Assembly (NCBI GenBank): GCA_964230255.1
Contig: CAXRGW010000040.1
Location: 29,574 to 93,573, forward strand
DNA length: 64,000 bases
Direction of reading: 5' to 3'
From: Alteromonas_E sp964230255
GTDB taxonomy: Bacteria > Pseudomonadota > Gammaproteobacteria > Enterobacterales > Alteromonadaceae
Shown: positions 15,894 through 24,958 of the stretch, in pieces
How the letters are laid out: each line of letters begins with the position of its first letter
Numbering within the stretch: position 1 is the stretch's first letter
Position numbers and translations under genes: made by a program
Notes under the pieces: generated by a model
The model's input: the letters and a program-made list of their open reading frames with translations, nothing else
The model's database searches: none
Told to the model about the DNA's origin: nothing

Positions 15894-17930
15894 GTGCCGC
15901 AAAGTTACGCCAAAGTTCAATTCAACGAAAATGGAACCCCCATCGCCGAGCATTTTGACGATGTTTACTTTTCCAAGGACGATGCCGAGGCCGAAACTCG
16001 TTACGTGTTTATTGCCAATAATCAATTGCCACAGCGTTGGGAAAATTGGCGATCGCGCATCTTCACTATCGGTGAAACAGGTTTTGGTACGGGATTGAAC
16101 TTCCTCGTTGCAGCACAAGCTCTGATCGAATTTAAGCAACGTTTTCCACAAAACGGACTCTACCATTTGCATTTTATTTCGACGGAAAAGTATCCATTAC
16201 CTCAGGAAGATTGGCAGCAAGCGCTTCAACCTTTTCAGAATCTGGCGCTTTGCACAGAACTAACTGCGATCAAAGTTTATCCTGTTACCGGCTGTCAGCG
16301 CTTTGACTTCAGTTATCAAGACATACAGTTCACTCTCGACCTCTGGATTGGCGACGTTTTGGATCAACTACCTAATATCCAGTTTGAACAAGCGGGGCCT
16401 GTAGATGCGTGGTTCTTAGACGGGTTCGCTCCCAGTAAGAACCCTGATATGTGGCAACCTGAACTATTTACAGAGATGGCGCGGCTCAGTCACTCGACAA
16501 CGACTTTTGCAACTTTCACTGCAGCAGGCTTTGTTAAACGCGCTCTGCAAGCGGCAGATTTCAAAGTTGAAAAGCGTCCAGGTTTTGGACGCAAGCGCGA
16601 TATGTTAGCAGGACAATACCGCGTTCCCCTAGTATCAAATTCGATGCTTAAAACGCCTTATCTCAAGCGTGCACCGGCAAATGTTGGCGACTGTTCAACG
16701 CCCAATATTGCGATTATTGGCGGTGGCATTGCAGCTGCGTGTTCGGCTTATGCATTGAGCAGACGCGGTTCCAACGTTACAGTGTTCACTCAGGCCATGC
16801 AGCTGGCAGATGCAGCGTCTGGCAACCCCCAAGCCGCAGTTTACCCGCAACTCAATGCTCAGCCCAGCTACCTGAGCCAAATTCAGGTGGCCAGTTTTGC
16901 TTATTGTAAGCAGTTTTATACTGGCTTAGCTAAACGCGGAGCAAACTACCAACACGATTGGTGTGGGGTATTGCAAGTTGGCTTTTCTGACACTGTTCAA
17001 CAGCGCCAGCAAAAACTAATTGGCAACAACATCTGGCCAAATAGCCTGATATATCCCATCAATAGACACCAAGCTGCCAGGCTAGCAGGTGTCGAAATAC
17101 CTTATGAAGGGTTATTTATTCCTGATGCGGGTTGGGTAGTGCCCGCCGACGTCGTGCGCGCCACGTTGGATGCCGCTAGTCAGCTTTCAATTGTCAATGT
17201 GAAATATGGTACCTGTATTACTGAAGTTACTCATACTGATGTTGACGGAGTTAATATTAGGCTGCAAACGAGTGCGGGAATGGAACAGCAACACTTTGAT
17301 GCCGTAGTTTTTGCCACCGGACATTACAGTCGGCAATTGCCAATATTAGACCAAATTCCGATGTCCTTAACCCGTGGTCAAGTAGAATCAATCAACACTC
17401 AAGTACCTCTACCAGAGTTGCACACCGTATTGTGTCACAAAGGCTATCTAACGCCGCAGCTCAACGGTCGGCACGCTCTGGGTTCAACCTACGTTAAACA
17501 AGACACGAGTAGTGAGTATCGTGCAGCTGAAAGTGCACTGAACCTTGCTACTCAGGCAAAGTCACTGGCGGCTTGCGATTGGGCTCAAGTGCTTAACCAC
17601 GATAATGTCGGTAGAGCTTCAGTACGTTGCTCCACACCGGATCATTTACCGCTTGTCGGCGCTATACCGAACTGCGAGAAGCAGCAACAGCAGTACATAG
17701 GTTTCATGGAAAAACGTCGGCGTGAATTACCCCAACACCCAGCTGTTTATGCAAATACTTTCGTGTTGACTGGATTGGGTTCACGTGGTTTTACTACCGC
17801 GCCATTAATGGCTGAAATACTTGCCAGTCAGATGTTCGCAGAGGCAGCGCCATTAAGTCGAGACTTATTGGCTGCTATTAACCCCAACCGCTTTTTACTG
17901 CGGAGCTTAAAACGCAGCGAGAGTGAATAA
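15894..17930 (+). CDS. mnmC: Bifunctional tRNA mnm5s2U biosynthesis protein MnmC
   Basis: MnmC finishes the wobble-uridine modification mnm5s2U34. Its C-terminal FAD domain removes the carboxymethyl group and its N-terminal SAM domain methylates the product. The 678 residues cover both parts: a methyltransferase with GETGFGTGLNFL and VDAWFLDGFAPSKNPDMW, and an oxidoreductase beginning near residue 265 with IAIIGGGIAAACSAYALS and ending GLGSRGFTTAPLMAEILASQ. The start is GTG at 15894, giving MPQSYAKVQFNENGTP, consistent with the family. It is divergent from fabB and convergent with a FlgO-like gene five bases away. Confidence 0.97.
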   Translation: MPQSYAKVQFNENGTPIAEHFDDVYFSKDDAEAETRYVFIANNQLPQRWENWRSRIFTIGETGFGTGLNFLVAAQALIEFKQRFPQNGLYHLHFISTEKYPLPQEDWQQALQPFQNLALCTELTAIKVYPVTGCQRFDFSYQDIQFTLDLWIGDVLDQLPNIQFEQAGPVDAWFLDGFAPSKNPDMWQPELFTEMARLSHSTTTFATFTAAGFVKRALQAADFKVEKRPGFGRKRDMLAGQYRVPLVSNSMLKTPYLKRAPANVGDCSTPNIAIIGGGIAAACSAYALSRRGSNVTVFTQAMQLADAASGNPQAAVYPQLNAQPSYLSQIQVASFAYCKQFYTGLAKRGANYQHDWCGVLQVGFSDTVQQRQQKLIGNNIWPNSLIYPINRHQAARLAGVEIPYEGLFIPDAGWVVPADVVRATLDAASQLSIVNVKYGTCITEVTHTDVDGVNIRLQTSAGMEQQHFDAVVFATGHYSRQLPILDQIPMSLTRGQVESINTQVPLPELHTVLCHKGYLTPQLNGRHALGSTYVKQDTSSEYRAAESALNLATQAKSLAACDWAQVLNHDNVGRASVRCSTPDHLPLVGAIPNCEKQQQQYIGFMEKRRRELPQHPAVYANTFVLTGLGSRGFTTAPLMAEILASQMFAEAAPLSRDLLAAINPNRFLLRSLKRSESE

Positions 17931-17935
17931 ACGGC

Positions 17936-18688
17936 CTATCTTTGGGAGAGATATGGGTCTATTTCGGCAACAATAAAATCGGGGATCATAACATTTGCAG
18001 AAGCCACCACTCGCCTTGTTTCCAGCTCAACGATCCTAGCGTTTACTGATACACCCTGACTGCGATAAATCAACGTGCCGGTGAGTATATGATCCATTGC
18101 GAGTTGATCAACAAGACGTTCGGCATCGCGACTCAAGGCGAAATCTCCGCGAGGGCCGACTTCAATCGACTCGGTAACCTTAAAGTCAACGACGCTCACT
18201 CCGAACTGCTGTATTTCCCCAATAAAGTATTCCGAGAGTTGGTTGCCAACAGGGTTAGAGTTAGTCAATTCATCGTCAAAATTGACAAATGATACAACGC
18301 CGATCAAGTCGTCTGGGTTGAGTCGAATAGCGCGATCGATCAACGACATTGCCAGTTGTGAAGCATAGTCCCTGAGGCTTTTGTGAGTGCGGTCTGTCTC
18401 ATAAAGTGTTGATATTCGGTCGCGCATTGACGTATCGATCATTCGAGTTTGCTCACCAGCTTCTCTGCGCTTTTCTATCACCATATCACGCGAGTCGGGA
18501 CGATAACGTTCTGCTAATGTCTCAGGTAATGGCGGCGCTTCAAAATCAGGTTGGTTGCGTTCGCGATTGCCGGGCGTTTTGGCGTGTTCTGCGGGTTGAA
18601 GCCATTGATCAATAGTTTCTGTAACCGCGCAGCCGGTGACTGTAATTAATGCACTCGCGAAAACTAACCCCGGTAGCAATTTAGCCAT
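17936..18688 (-). CDS. FlgO-domain lipoprotein (copy 3 of 3)
   Basis: This is a 250-residue predicted outer-membrane lipoprotein. The signal peptide ends in a lipobox near TVTGC (Cys about 20), a polar linker follows, and a FlgO-type domain covers about residues 100-245. Family markers are VVSFVNFDDELTNSNPVGNQLSEYF, a DF/DY-K motif, LSRDAERL, HILTGTLIYRSQGVSVNARIVELE and a final VVASANVMIP. FlgO of Vibrio is an outer-membrane lipoprotein needed for motility. No flagellar genes are nearby. It is the third gene of a tandem paralogue set read on the minus strand, 3 bases after its neighbour. Confidence 0.8.
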   Translation of the reverse strand: MAKLLPGLVFASALITVTGCAVTETIDQWLQPAEHAKTPGNRERNQPDFEAPPLPETLAERYRPDSRDMVIEKRREAGEQTRMIDTSMRDRISTLYETDRTHKSLRDYASQLAMSLIDRAIRLNPDDLIGVVSFVNFDDELTNSNPVGNQLSEYFIGEIQQFGVSVVDFKVTESIEVGPRGDFALSRDAERLVDQLAMDHILTGTLIYRSQGVSVNARIVELETRRVVASANVMIPDFIVAEIDPYLSQR

Positions 18689-18691
18689 AAA

Positions 18692-19450
18692 TTAGCCCCT
18701 TGTTAAACGCACGCCATCACGCATTTCATCCGATTTGCGCTCGCTGGGAATCAATGCGTCTACGACGTAAAACGGTATCAGTGCTTGAGCACTGGCTACT
18801 ACGGCTTTCGAATTTAAGCCGAGTATCCGAGCATTGACTAAATATCCACCTTGGTGCTTGGTCAACGTACCGGTTAAAACATACTCCATCGGTAAGTTCG
18901 CGCTTAACTCCAGATAATCACGGGTCAGAATGAAATCGCCGCTATCAGTCACACGAATGTAGTCGGTGGCTTTATAGTCAAGTACAGGAATACGGAACTT
19001 GTGTAGCTCATGCACAAAAGATTCAGCCATCTGGTGACCAAGTAAGTTGGTCTCTTGTAAGTTACTATCAAGCAAAGAGAAATGTGTCACCGCTACTGGT
19101 GTTTGCGTGTTCACATATTCCATATTGCTAATTAAATCTTGGGTAAGATTCTTAACATAATCGCCGACATGCTTTGCCAGCGGGCGGCCTTTGTATGCGC
19201 CCTGCACGCTCGAATATTGTGGCGGTTGTCCAAATGCACCAAAATTATCGGCTTGGGCATTGTCGCGGCTTTGTTGCGGCTCTTCAGGTAATGGGTCTGC
19301 ACCAGTAATATCGATTATTTGCATGATTGGTGACGTATCATCAACCGGCTGCATTGTTACATTTTGCTGCTCATATTCAAACATAGCGCAGCCCGACAAC
19401 CAAGCGCTTAGCAACAGGGGTGTTAACATCATTTGCGTGGTTTTTTTCAT
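18692..19450 (-). CDS. FlgO-domain lipoprotein (copy 2 of 3)
   Basis: This is a 252-residue predicted lipoprotein with lipobox AWLSGC (Cys about 21). An 80-residue Pro/Gln-rich linker precedes the FlgO domain, which carries AVTHFSLLDSNLQETNLLGHQMAESFVHEL, FILTRDYLELSANLPMEYVLTGTLTKHQGGYLVNARILG and VVASAQALIPFYV. It is clearly related to the genes on either side by the order of these blocks. It may take part in a shared outer-membrane structure with them; the substrate or partner is unknown. Confidence 0.8.
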   Translation of the reverse strand: MKKTTQMMLTPLLLSAWLSGCAMFEYEQQNVTMQPVDDTSPIMQIIDITGADPLPEEPQQSRDNAQADNFGAFGQPPQYSSVQGAYKGRPLAKHVGDYVKNLTQDLISNMEYVNTQTPVAVTHFSLLDSNLQETNLLGHQMAESFVHELHKFRIPVLDYKATDYIRVTDSGDFILTRDYLELSANLPMEYVLTGTLTKHQGGYLVNARILGLNSKAVVASAQALIPFYVVDALIPSERKSDEMRDGVRLTRG

Positions 19451-19482
19451 GTCATTACCGTTTGTAAAAATTAAAAGTTGCG

Positions 19483-20109
19483 TTACAGATCAGCACTCGT
19501 TCTGTAGAGTTTGCCATTGCGCGACGTTATTTGTTCCCTCTGCCAGAACAATTCCGCAGGAAAGAACCGCGTCGCTGCAGCTACTACTTCTTTGTTTCGC
19601 GCGTTAATGATTCGAGCATTCACTATCGCACCTTCCTGTTGATACACTAAAGTACCGGTAATATAGAAATCAATTGCCTCAAGGCCAGGAAGCTTTTCAA
19701 CGTCGCGAGTAAACACTCGATCAGATGTAGCATTAATCATTATATCGTTTGAAATCTTAAACTCTTGAGTCGTATAGCCGCGACGCGCGAATTCAGTCAT
19801 AAGGCCTTGCTCGAGTTGATGGCCCAATAACATTAACGGGTGCTGTTGACTTGCGTCATATTGCATCGAGTCTACTGGTACAAAACCAACAACTGCATAA
19901 CGCGCATTGCGATTGCCACGGTAGCTGCTAAACAGCTCATTGGCCAATTTATGGGTATGTAATTCGACATTGCCCAGCGCAGACGAGGGGGTTGACTGCG
20001 CTTGTTGTACTTGTTGGATATCCGCGGTTTGCGAGCACCCCATGAGCATATAACTCATTAAGCATGCCACGAGCATGTATATGCGTACACGCGTTGTTAA
20101 TATTGTCAT
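19483..20109 (-). CDS. FlgO-domain lipoprotein (copy 1 of 3)
   Basis: This is a 208-residue protein with a long signal region ending at LMGC (Cys about 25) and a FlgO domain from about residue 65. It has YAVVGFVPVDS, LMLLGHQLEQGLMTEFARRG, VFTRDVEKLPGLEAIDFYITGTLVYQQEGAIVNARIINARNKEVVAAATRFFP. It is the first and shortest gene of the set, read before the other two on the minus strand, 32 bases ahead. The linker present in the other copies is mostly missing here. Confidence 0.78.
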   Translation of the reverse strand: MTILTTRVRIYMLVACLMSYMLMGCSQTADIQQVQQAQSTPSSALGNVELHTHKLANELFSSYRGNRNARYAVVGFVPVDSMQYDASQQHPLMLLGHQLEQGLMTEFARRGYTTQEFKISNDIMINATSDRVFTRDVEKLPGLEAIDFYITGTLVYQQEGAIVNARIINARNKEVVAAATRFFPAELFWQREQITSRNGKLYRTSADL

Positions 20110-20250
20110 GGCCCGTTTCTCTTTGTAGATAAGTCATTTTCAAGCTAAATTGTGCAAGAATCTCGCCAACTAATTGATTTATTCAACACAGGGCCTTACG
20201 GCGATAAAATTGATACTAAGTGACTGGTAAGTGGCAATGGGTTGCCGCAT

Positions 20251-20529
20251 TTAACTCTGTAATGCCACCAAAGATTGCCAAAGTGCGTAAACCTGTTGCT
20301 GATCATTGGCCTCTAACTCAGCATTTGCAAATGCATTACTCAAGCTTTGCCGCATAACAGTGTCCAGCGCAGCAATTGTTGGTTCTGTGGATTTCTCGAT
20401 TTGACTAACTACTACATCGAAATGGCCGTGTAAGTAGCTGGCAATGAATAATGCTTGGTCGTCACCGGTGTCGACAACCGAGTGTAATTTCTGTTCCATG
20501 TGGTTGATTTTATCGAAAAACCCAGTCAC
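20251..20529 (-). CDS. yfcL: YfcL family protein
   Basis: This small 92-residue cytoplasmic protein matches E. coli YfcL in length and pattern: an N-terminal helix, DDQALFIASYLHGHF, a central TVMRQSLSNAF and a final LWQSL. Its function is unknown. The start is a GTG that overlaps the TGA of the upstream NAD-kinase-like gene (GTGA), so translation is coupled. The mnmC-yfcL-yfcM neighbourhood is conserved with enterics, here with the FlgO genes inserted. Confidence 0.85.
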   Translation of the reverse strand: MTGFFDKINHMEQKLHSVVDTGDDQALFIASYLHGHFDVVVSQIEKSTEPTIAALDTVMRQSLSNAFANAELEANDQQQVYALWQSLVALQS

Positions 20530-21680
20530 GCTTTGGTTTCCTCGCTAATTAAGTCTGAAATTGGATAAAGCACGGCATCGTGATATCCGGTAACTACTGT
20601 CATACTGCCACTGAGCATCGCATCGAGAGCAGGATCACTAGTATCGACCACCAAAGGGCGCTTTTCTAAGGCCTGAAGTTTGGTTTTACTTGCCATTACA
20701 ACAATATTTTCACGGCCTGCATGGCGAATCAGCTCCGGACTAATTTGCTGATTCCCGCGTCCAAAAATGTGCCCTTGACCGCCGATGGTTGTCACAACGA
20801 TTTTTACCGGCTTACCCTGGCAATGAGACAAAAGCTCATCCGCACTTAAGTCAGCGGCAATCACTTTCCCCTGATAAACTAAATCGACACCAAGTAACGT
20901 GCTATCCAAATCAATTGCTTGCATTGCCCCCTGTATCGTCGAGCCAGAACCAATGACAAACATTGTGTCGTCATATTCGTCAAACAGTTCAATTAAGTGG
21001 TCACCCATATCTTGTAACAACAACTCATCACTTTCTTTGCCACCCATTTTGACCGCCTGAATATAACGCAACTCCTCAGGCACCTGCATTTCACCGACAT
21101 GCTTAGCAATTACAACGCCTTCGCGAAATGCACTTTCATCAATGTCTCGCACTTCCGCACTGCGCACAGTGACTAACTCGCCTCGAATCATCATGGCTAG
21201 CACTTTGCCGGCGGTATTTGGCGACACGGCATAAACGCCCGAATGAATTTTACAGCCAGCGGGAATACCCAGTACAGGTAGGTTATCGCGGACAATATTG
21301 TAGATATCAGTTGCGGTGCCATCGCCGCCCGCAAATACCAATGCGTCGAGCTGCTGGTCGAGCATGATTCTCGCCGCATTCTGCGTATCGACAGCTTCAG
21401 TTTGTTGCGCTTGGGGCGCATAGATCACATCTACCTCAAACCCTAATTCTAGAGCAGTTGAAGCGCCCATTTCTCCCGCGACTGTAACTATCGTGCAGTG
21501 CTGTTTTAAGGCTTGAATGTGGGCCAATGCTCGCACAGTTTTCTCGTTGGCTAACTTTTTTGCACCTTTGGCCAAGGCTTGTTGGCGCGTGTCAGGGCCA
21601 TCACTGCCTTTTAGTCCAGTAGCCCCTCCAATGCCAGCATACGGGTTGACAATTAGGCCTAATCGAAACTTACGCTGCAT
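20526..21680 (-). CDS. ATP-NAD kinase family protein (AcoX-like)
   Basis: This 384-residue protein has the diacylglycerol/NAD-kinase fold signature: LGLIVNPYAGIGG near the start and the GGDGTATD motif at about 117-124, where NAD kinases bind ATP phosphates. Later blocks GIPAGCKIHSGVYAVSPNTAGKV and VIGSGSTIQGAM fit the ATP-NAD kinase group COG3199, sometimes called AcoX. It is distinct from the housekeeping NadK, and its substrate is unproven. It overlaps epmC by 11 bases and yfcL by 4, forming a tight three-gene minus-strand operon. Confidence 0.82.
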   Translation of the reverse strand: MQRKFRLGLIVNPYAGIGGATGLKGSDGPDTRQQALAKGAKKLANEKTVRALAHIQALKQHCTIVTVAGEMGASTALELGFEVDVIYAPQAQQTEAVDTQNAARIMLDQQLDALVFAGGDGTATDIYNIVRDNLPVLGIPAGCKIHSGVYAVSPNTAGKVLAMMIRGELVTVRSAEVRDIDESAFREGVVIAKHVGEMQVPEELRYIQAVKMGGKESDELLLQDMGDHLIELFDEYDDTMFVIGSGSTIQGAMQAIDLDSTLLGVDLVYQGKVIAADLSADELLSHCQGKPVKIVVTTIGGQGHIFGRGNQQISPELIRHAGRENIVVMASKTKLQALEKRPLVVDTSDPALDAMLSGSMTVVTGYHDAVLYPISDLISEETKA

Positions 21681-22254
21681 TACTCAGATCCTTACTCAAC
21701 GTTAGGCAACGTTGCAGTGTTAGTTGTGGTGTTTGGTAATGCTCGCGCAAAACATTGATAAAATGTGCACCGCGTGACGGAAAGTCGGTCGAACAATAAG
21801 TTTGCAACTGCGCATATACACATTGAGCAAACGCGTGGCGATCAGGCTGTACACCATTTAAATTATCTGTACTTACGCCAAACTGACGTCCCGCAGCAAC
21901 ACTAAAGGCCCACTCTAGCGCTTGAGGCTTAACTTCTACTTTTTCGAAACTCGCTTGCTGCTGCGCATCACGACCATCTGGACAATACCAATAGCCGTAA
22001 TCCACTAATCCGCGACGTTGCTCTCCAGCAATACACCAATGCGCTATTTCATGTAGAGCGCTGGTGTAATAACCGTGTGCAAATATTACTCGGTTGTATT
22101 CGCAAGTCTTATCGGCAGGCAGATAAATAGGCTCATCAGTGCCTCTTACCAATCGCGTATTAGAGGCTTGAAACGCGCCATTAAATAAAGCGATCAACTG
22201 ATCAACTTGTTGCTGTTCATTGGTGTTAGCCCTTTGGCTGCTAATCTTGCTCAT
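21670..22254 (-). CDS. epmC: Elongation factor P hydroxylase
   Basis: EpmC (YfcM) hydroxylates the beta-lysylated lysine of elongation factor P, the last step of EF-P maturation, which helps ribosomes through polyproline. The 194-residue protein keeps the family core: TRLVRGTDEPIYLPA, FAHGYYTSALHEIAHWCIAGEQRR and VDYGYWYCPDGRDAQQQ. The HEIAH His pair and a Glu further on are likely metal ligands. It opens a minus-strand operon with the AcoX-like gene and yfcL. EpmA and EpmB, which act before it, are not in this window. Confidence 0.95.
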   Translation of the reverse strand: MSKISSQRANTNEQQQVDQLIALFNGAFQASNTRLVRGTDEPIYLPADKTCEYNRVIFAHGYYTSALHEIAHWCIAGEQRRGLVDYGYWYCPDGRDAQQQASFEKVEVKPQALEWAFSVAAGRQFGVSTDNLNGVQPDRHAFAQCVYAQLQTYCSTDFPSRGAHFINVLREHYQTPQLTLQRCLTLSKDLSNAA

Positions 22255-22369
22255 TGTTACTACCGAGTTTGAATTGCGGCGCAGTTTAACAGAAACTTCA
22301 CGTAGCTTGTAATGCTGTTCAACTTACGACAATCTATCGGTAATTGAGATTGAGAAAAACACTATTTTT

Positions 22370-23110
22370 ATGGCTATAAACGCTGATCAGATTATTCAGC
22401 ATATCTACACGGTTAACGCGCGTCGTGATTTAGCGCTAAAAATGAATCGGCTAGATTCAATTCAAGCATTACAAGAATGGCAGTGTCGGCGTTTGCTCAT
22501 TACGCATCAAGACCTTAATTCGCAACCCCAATTCGCTGATGCTATGCGTTTTTTTGTTGACGAACTTTATGGTCCAAAGGATTTCAGTCAACGCGATAAG
22601 GATTTAACTCGCGTAATTCCCAAATTGGCTGCTGTTTTGCCCGAAAAAGCATTGCGCGCTCTCGACGATGCATTACGCTTAAACGCACTCTCTTTTAACT
22701 TAGATTCAGCCATGGTCGAGGTATTGCTGTCTATACTAGGGACAGACCGTTTACAAACATCAGCCATCACTGCTGACTTGTATGCACAAGCCTACCGTCA
22801 TGTTGAACGCCAAACCGATCGAGCGGAGCAAATTGCAATTGTTGAACAATTAGGCATTCAATTAGCTGATGTAGTGCATGTTCGCGGCATTAACTTGCTT
22901 ATCAAGATGGCGCGCAAGCCAGCAGAAATAGCCGGTGTGTTGACACTTCACGAATTCTTAGCAGAAGGTTTTGCAGCATTTAAACAATTGGGTGATGTGC
23001 GCCTATTTCTCGACCCGATCATCAGTCGAGAAACAGCGATCATGCAAGCTCTGCTAGCGAGTGACTTCGACATGAAATATAACCCTTTGCCACAAGAGTT
23101 AAGCGCATGA
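22370..23110 (+). CDS. Conserved cytoplasmic protein, FFLEE-motif type
   Basis: This is a 246-residue all-helical, soluble protein with no signal peptide. It carries MRFFVDELYGPKDFSQRD at about residues 60-77, a variant of the FFLEELYGPKDFSxRD signature in the pseudomonad FFLEE-motif family. The function is unknown. It starts the plus-strand operon, and its stop overlaps the ATG of the thioesterase gene (ATGA). Confidence 0.75.
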   Translation: MAINADQIIQHIYTVNARRDLALKMNRLDSIQALQEWQCRRLLITHQDLNSQPQFADAMRFFVDELYGPKDFSQRDKDLTRVIPKLAAVLPEKALRALDDALRLNALSFNLDSAMVEVLLSILGTDRLQTSAITADLYAQAYRHVERQTDRAEQIAIVEQLGIQLADVVHVRGINLLIKMARKPAEIAGVLTLHEFLAEGFAAFKQLGDVRLFLDPIISRETAIMQALLASDFDMKYNPLPQELSA

Positions 23111-23562
23111 CCGACCTAAACTGGCAATTACCCACTCCTTTTATTCAGGCCTGGGCAATTGATGATACCGTCATTGACCATTATGGGCACGTCAATAACG
23201 TTGCTTATATTAGTCAACTTGAGCGTCTCGCATGGGCACATAGTAATGCATTGGGCTTGACGATAGATCAATACAAGGCGTTAGACCGCGGCATGGCTAT
23301 TAGGCGTCATGAAGTTGATTACTTACTGGCGTGTCACGAAGGACACACTATTGCCTGCGCAACGTGGATTGTTGGTTGCGATAAGCGCTTAAATCTTACG
23401 CGTCAATTTCAGTTTATTTGTACTGCGCGCAAAAAGACTGTGTTTCAAGCTCACACCGAGTTTGTGTGTATTGCACTTAGCAGCGGTCTGCCGAAACGCA
23501 TGCCAGAAGTGTTTAGCAAAACTTATGGCGATGCATTATTGTCTATTGCAGATTCAGCGTAA
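23107..23562 (+). CDS. 4HBT-type acyl-CoA thioesterase
   Basis: This 151-residue hot-dog protein has AIDDTVIDHYGHVNNVAYISQLERLAW, where Asp/His-Asn of the GHVNN motif form the 4-hydroxybenzoyl-CoA-thioesterase-type active site. It also has RRHEVDYLLACHEGHTI, typical of YbgC/FadM-like enzymes that hydrolyse short to long acyl-CoAs. The exact acyl chain is unknown. It is translationally coupled to the FFLEE-motif gene upstream and lies 12 bases before the protease gene. Confidence 0.87.
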   Translation: MTDLNWQLPTPFIQAWAIDDTVIDHYGHVNNVAYISQLERLAWAHSNALGLTIDQYKALDRGMAIRRHEVDYLLACHEGHTIACATWIVGCDKRLNLTRQFQFICTARKKTVFQAHTEFVCIALSSGLPKRMPEVFSKTYGDALLSIADSA

Positions 23563-23574
23563 CGGAAACCGGCC

Positions 23575-24741
23575 ATGGCATTTCTAAAATACAAGGTTCC
23601 ATGGTTATTATTAATCGCTTCATTGGCGGTAAACGCTTATTTGTGGCGTGAGTTAACGGCGCCAGTTACTGCCGATTCTGAGCGGGTTATTCAGTCAGAA
23701 CACTCTGAGAGTATCGTCCGCACGCAACCTCTTGTAGATTCATATGCGCCCCCAATAACAACAGACGCCAGGACTGAGGAAGAGGCTTCAGCACCGCTCT
23801 CACAAAGCACTGATATTGATACATTGCGTGAGCTGCTGCGCGATGAAGATTGGCCGCAGTTAACGGTATACTTGCAAGAATTTCTGCGCGCCAACCCCGA
23901 CAACAATGCAGCGCTTTTGATCGAAGCCGAGTTAGTTGCTCGCACTGAGCCTTTGGGTATGGCCCTCGTCAATTATTACGCGCTGTTGGAGATGCCCCTA
24001 GAGTTTGAAACACGCAAGGCAATTGAAGAAAAGATTCAGCAGTTGTTTGAAAATGCAACTGAACAATTGCGCTTCGATCGCGCGTGGGATTTGTTGGCTG
24101 AATTAATTGAGCCACTAATACAAATTGCGCCTGATGAGCGACGTTACCTTATTTTGCTAGCAGAGGCATATGCACAGCAAACCAATGAAGTACTCATGGA
24201 GAATGTACTGGCTGGGTTGCCTTATGACGACCCTGCAATCGCATCAATCCGTCAGATATTGCAGCGGCAAATTGAACAGCCTGATGCTGATGAGCAGCTA
24301 GCTCAATTAGATACGTTTACCCGTCCTGATAAACAGTCCAATATTACTCGCATTCCACTCGATCGCATCGGCAATCAATATACGCTTGAATTGGGGTTTG
24401 ACAATCGCCCTGTACGTTTGATGATTGATACTGGCGCATCAACAACAGCTGTGACAACCCGCACTTGGTCTAGGTTAAGCTCCCGAGTAGCTTCTCAATT
24501 TATTGGTGTGTTTAAGGTCAATACTGCAGCTGGCTTTATACAAGCGCCAATGTTTACAATTAAATCCATCAGCATGGGCCGACTGCAGTTTGAGGATGTT
24601 TCGGTAATGGTTATTCCATCTCGAATGATGGGAGATGATCCTGAGCGCTCACCACAAGGCTTGCTGGGCATGAATATTCTCAGTCAATTTAACTTTCAAA
24701 TTGACCAGCAAAACGCCACTCTGCTGCTAAGCCCGCGATGA
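23575..24741 (+). CDS. Membrane-anchored retropepsin-like aspartic protease
   Basis: This is a 388-residue protein with one N-terminal transmembrane helix (about 9-26) and an acidic linker. A helical TPR-like region (about 80-245) precedes a C-terminal single-domain aspartic protease with the active-site motif MIDTGASTTAVT near residue 281 and the flap/second strand LLGMNILSQFNF. Proteins of this clan AA group act in the periplasm as dimers; no natural substrate is established for this one. It closes the 22.4-24.7 kb operon. The coupling of protease and helical repeats suggests partner-bound proteolysis (inference). Confidence 0.85.
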   Translation: MAFLKYKVPWLLLIASLAVNAYLWRELTAPVTADSERVIQSEHSESIVRTQPLVDSYAPPITTDARTEEEASAPLSQSTDIDTLRELLRDEDWPQLTVYLQEFLRANPDNNAALLIEAELVARTEPLGMALVNYYALLEMPLEFETRKAIEEKIQQLFENATEQLRFDRAWDLLAELIEPLIQIAPDERRYLILLAEAYAQQTNEVLMENVLAGLPYDDPAIASIRQILQRQIEQPDADEQLAQLDTFTRPDKQSNITRIPLDRIGNQYTLELGFDNRPVRLMIDTGASTTAVTTRTWSRLSSRVASQFIGVFKVNTAAGFIQAPMFTIKSISMGRLQFEDVSVMVIPSRMMGDDPERSPQGLLGMNILSQFNFQIDQQNATLLLSPR

Positions 24742-24958
24742 CTAGCGGCCGAAAATTGTCAGGATAGCAGGGTATATCTCCACATTAATTCTACAATTAA
24801 CCCTTTTGACTCCGTTGAATACATATCTATACTCATACCTACTCACAATCATACGTCTTTACTCTGCGTTTTACGGTGCTTCATACAGTGTCATATAGCG
24901 CTTGTAATGGGCGAAAAGCTCCAAACTCAACTGATATCAGACAAATTAAGGAACACGA

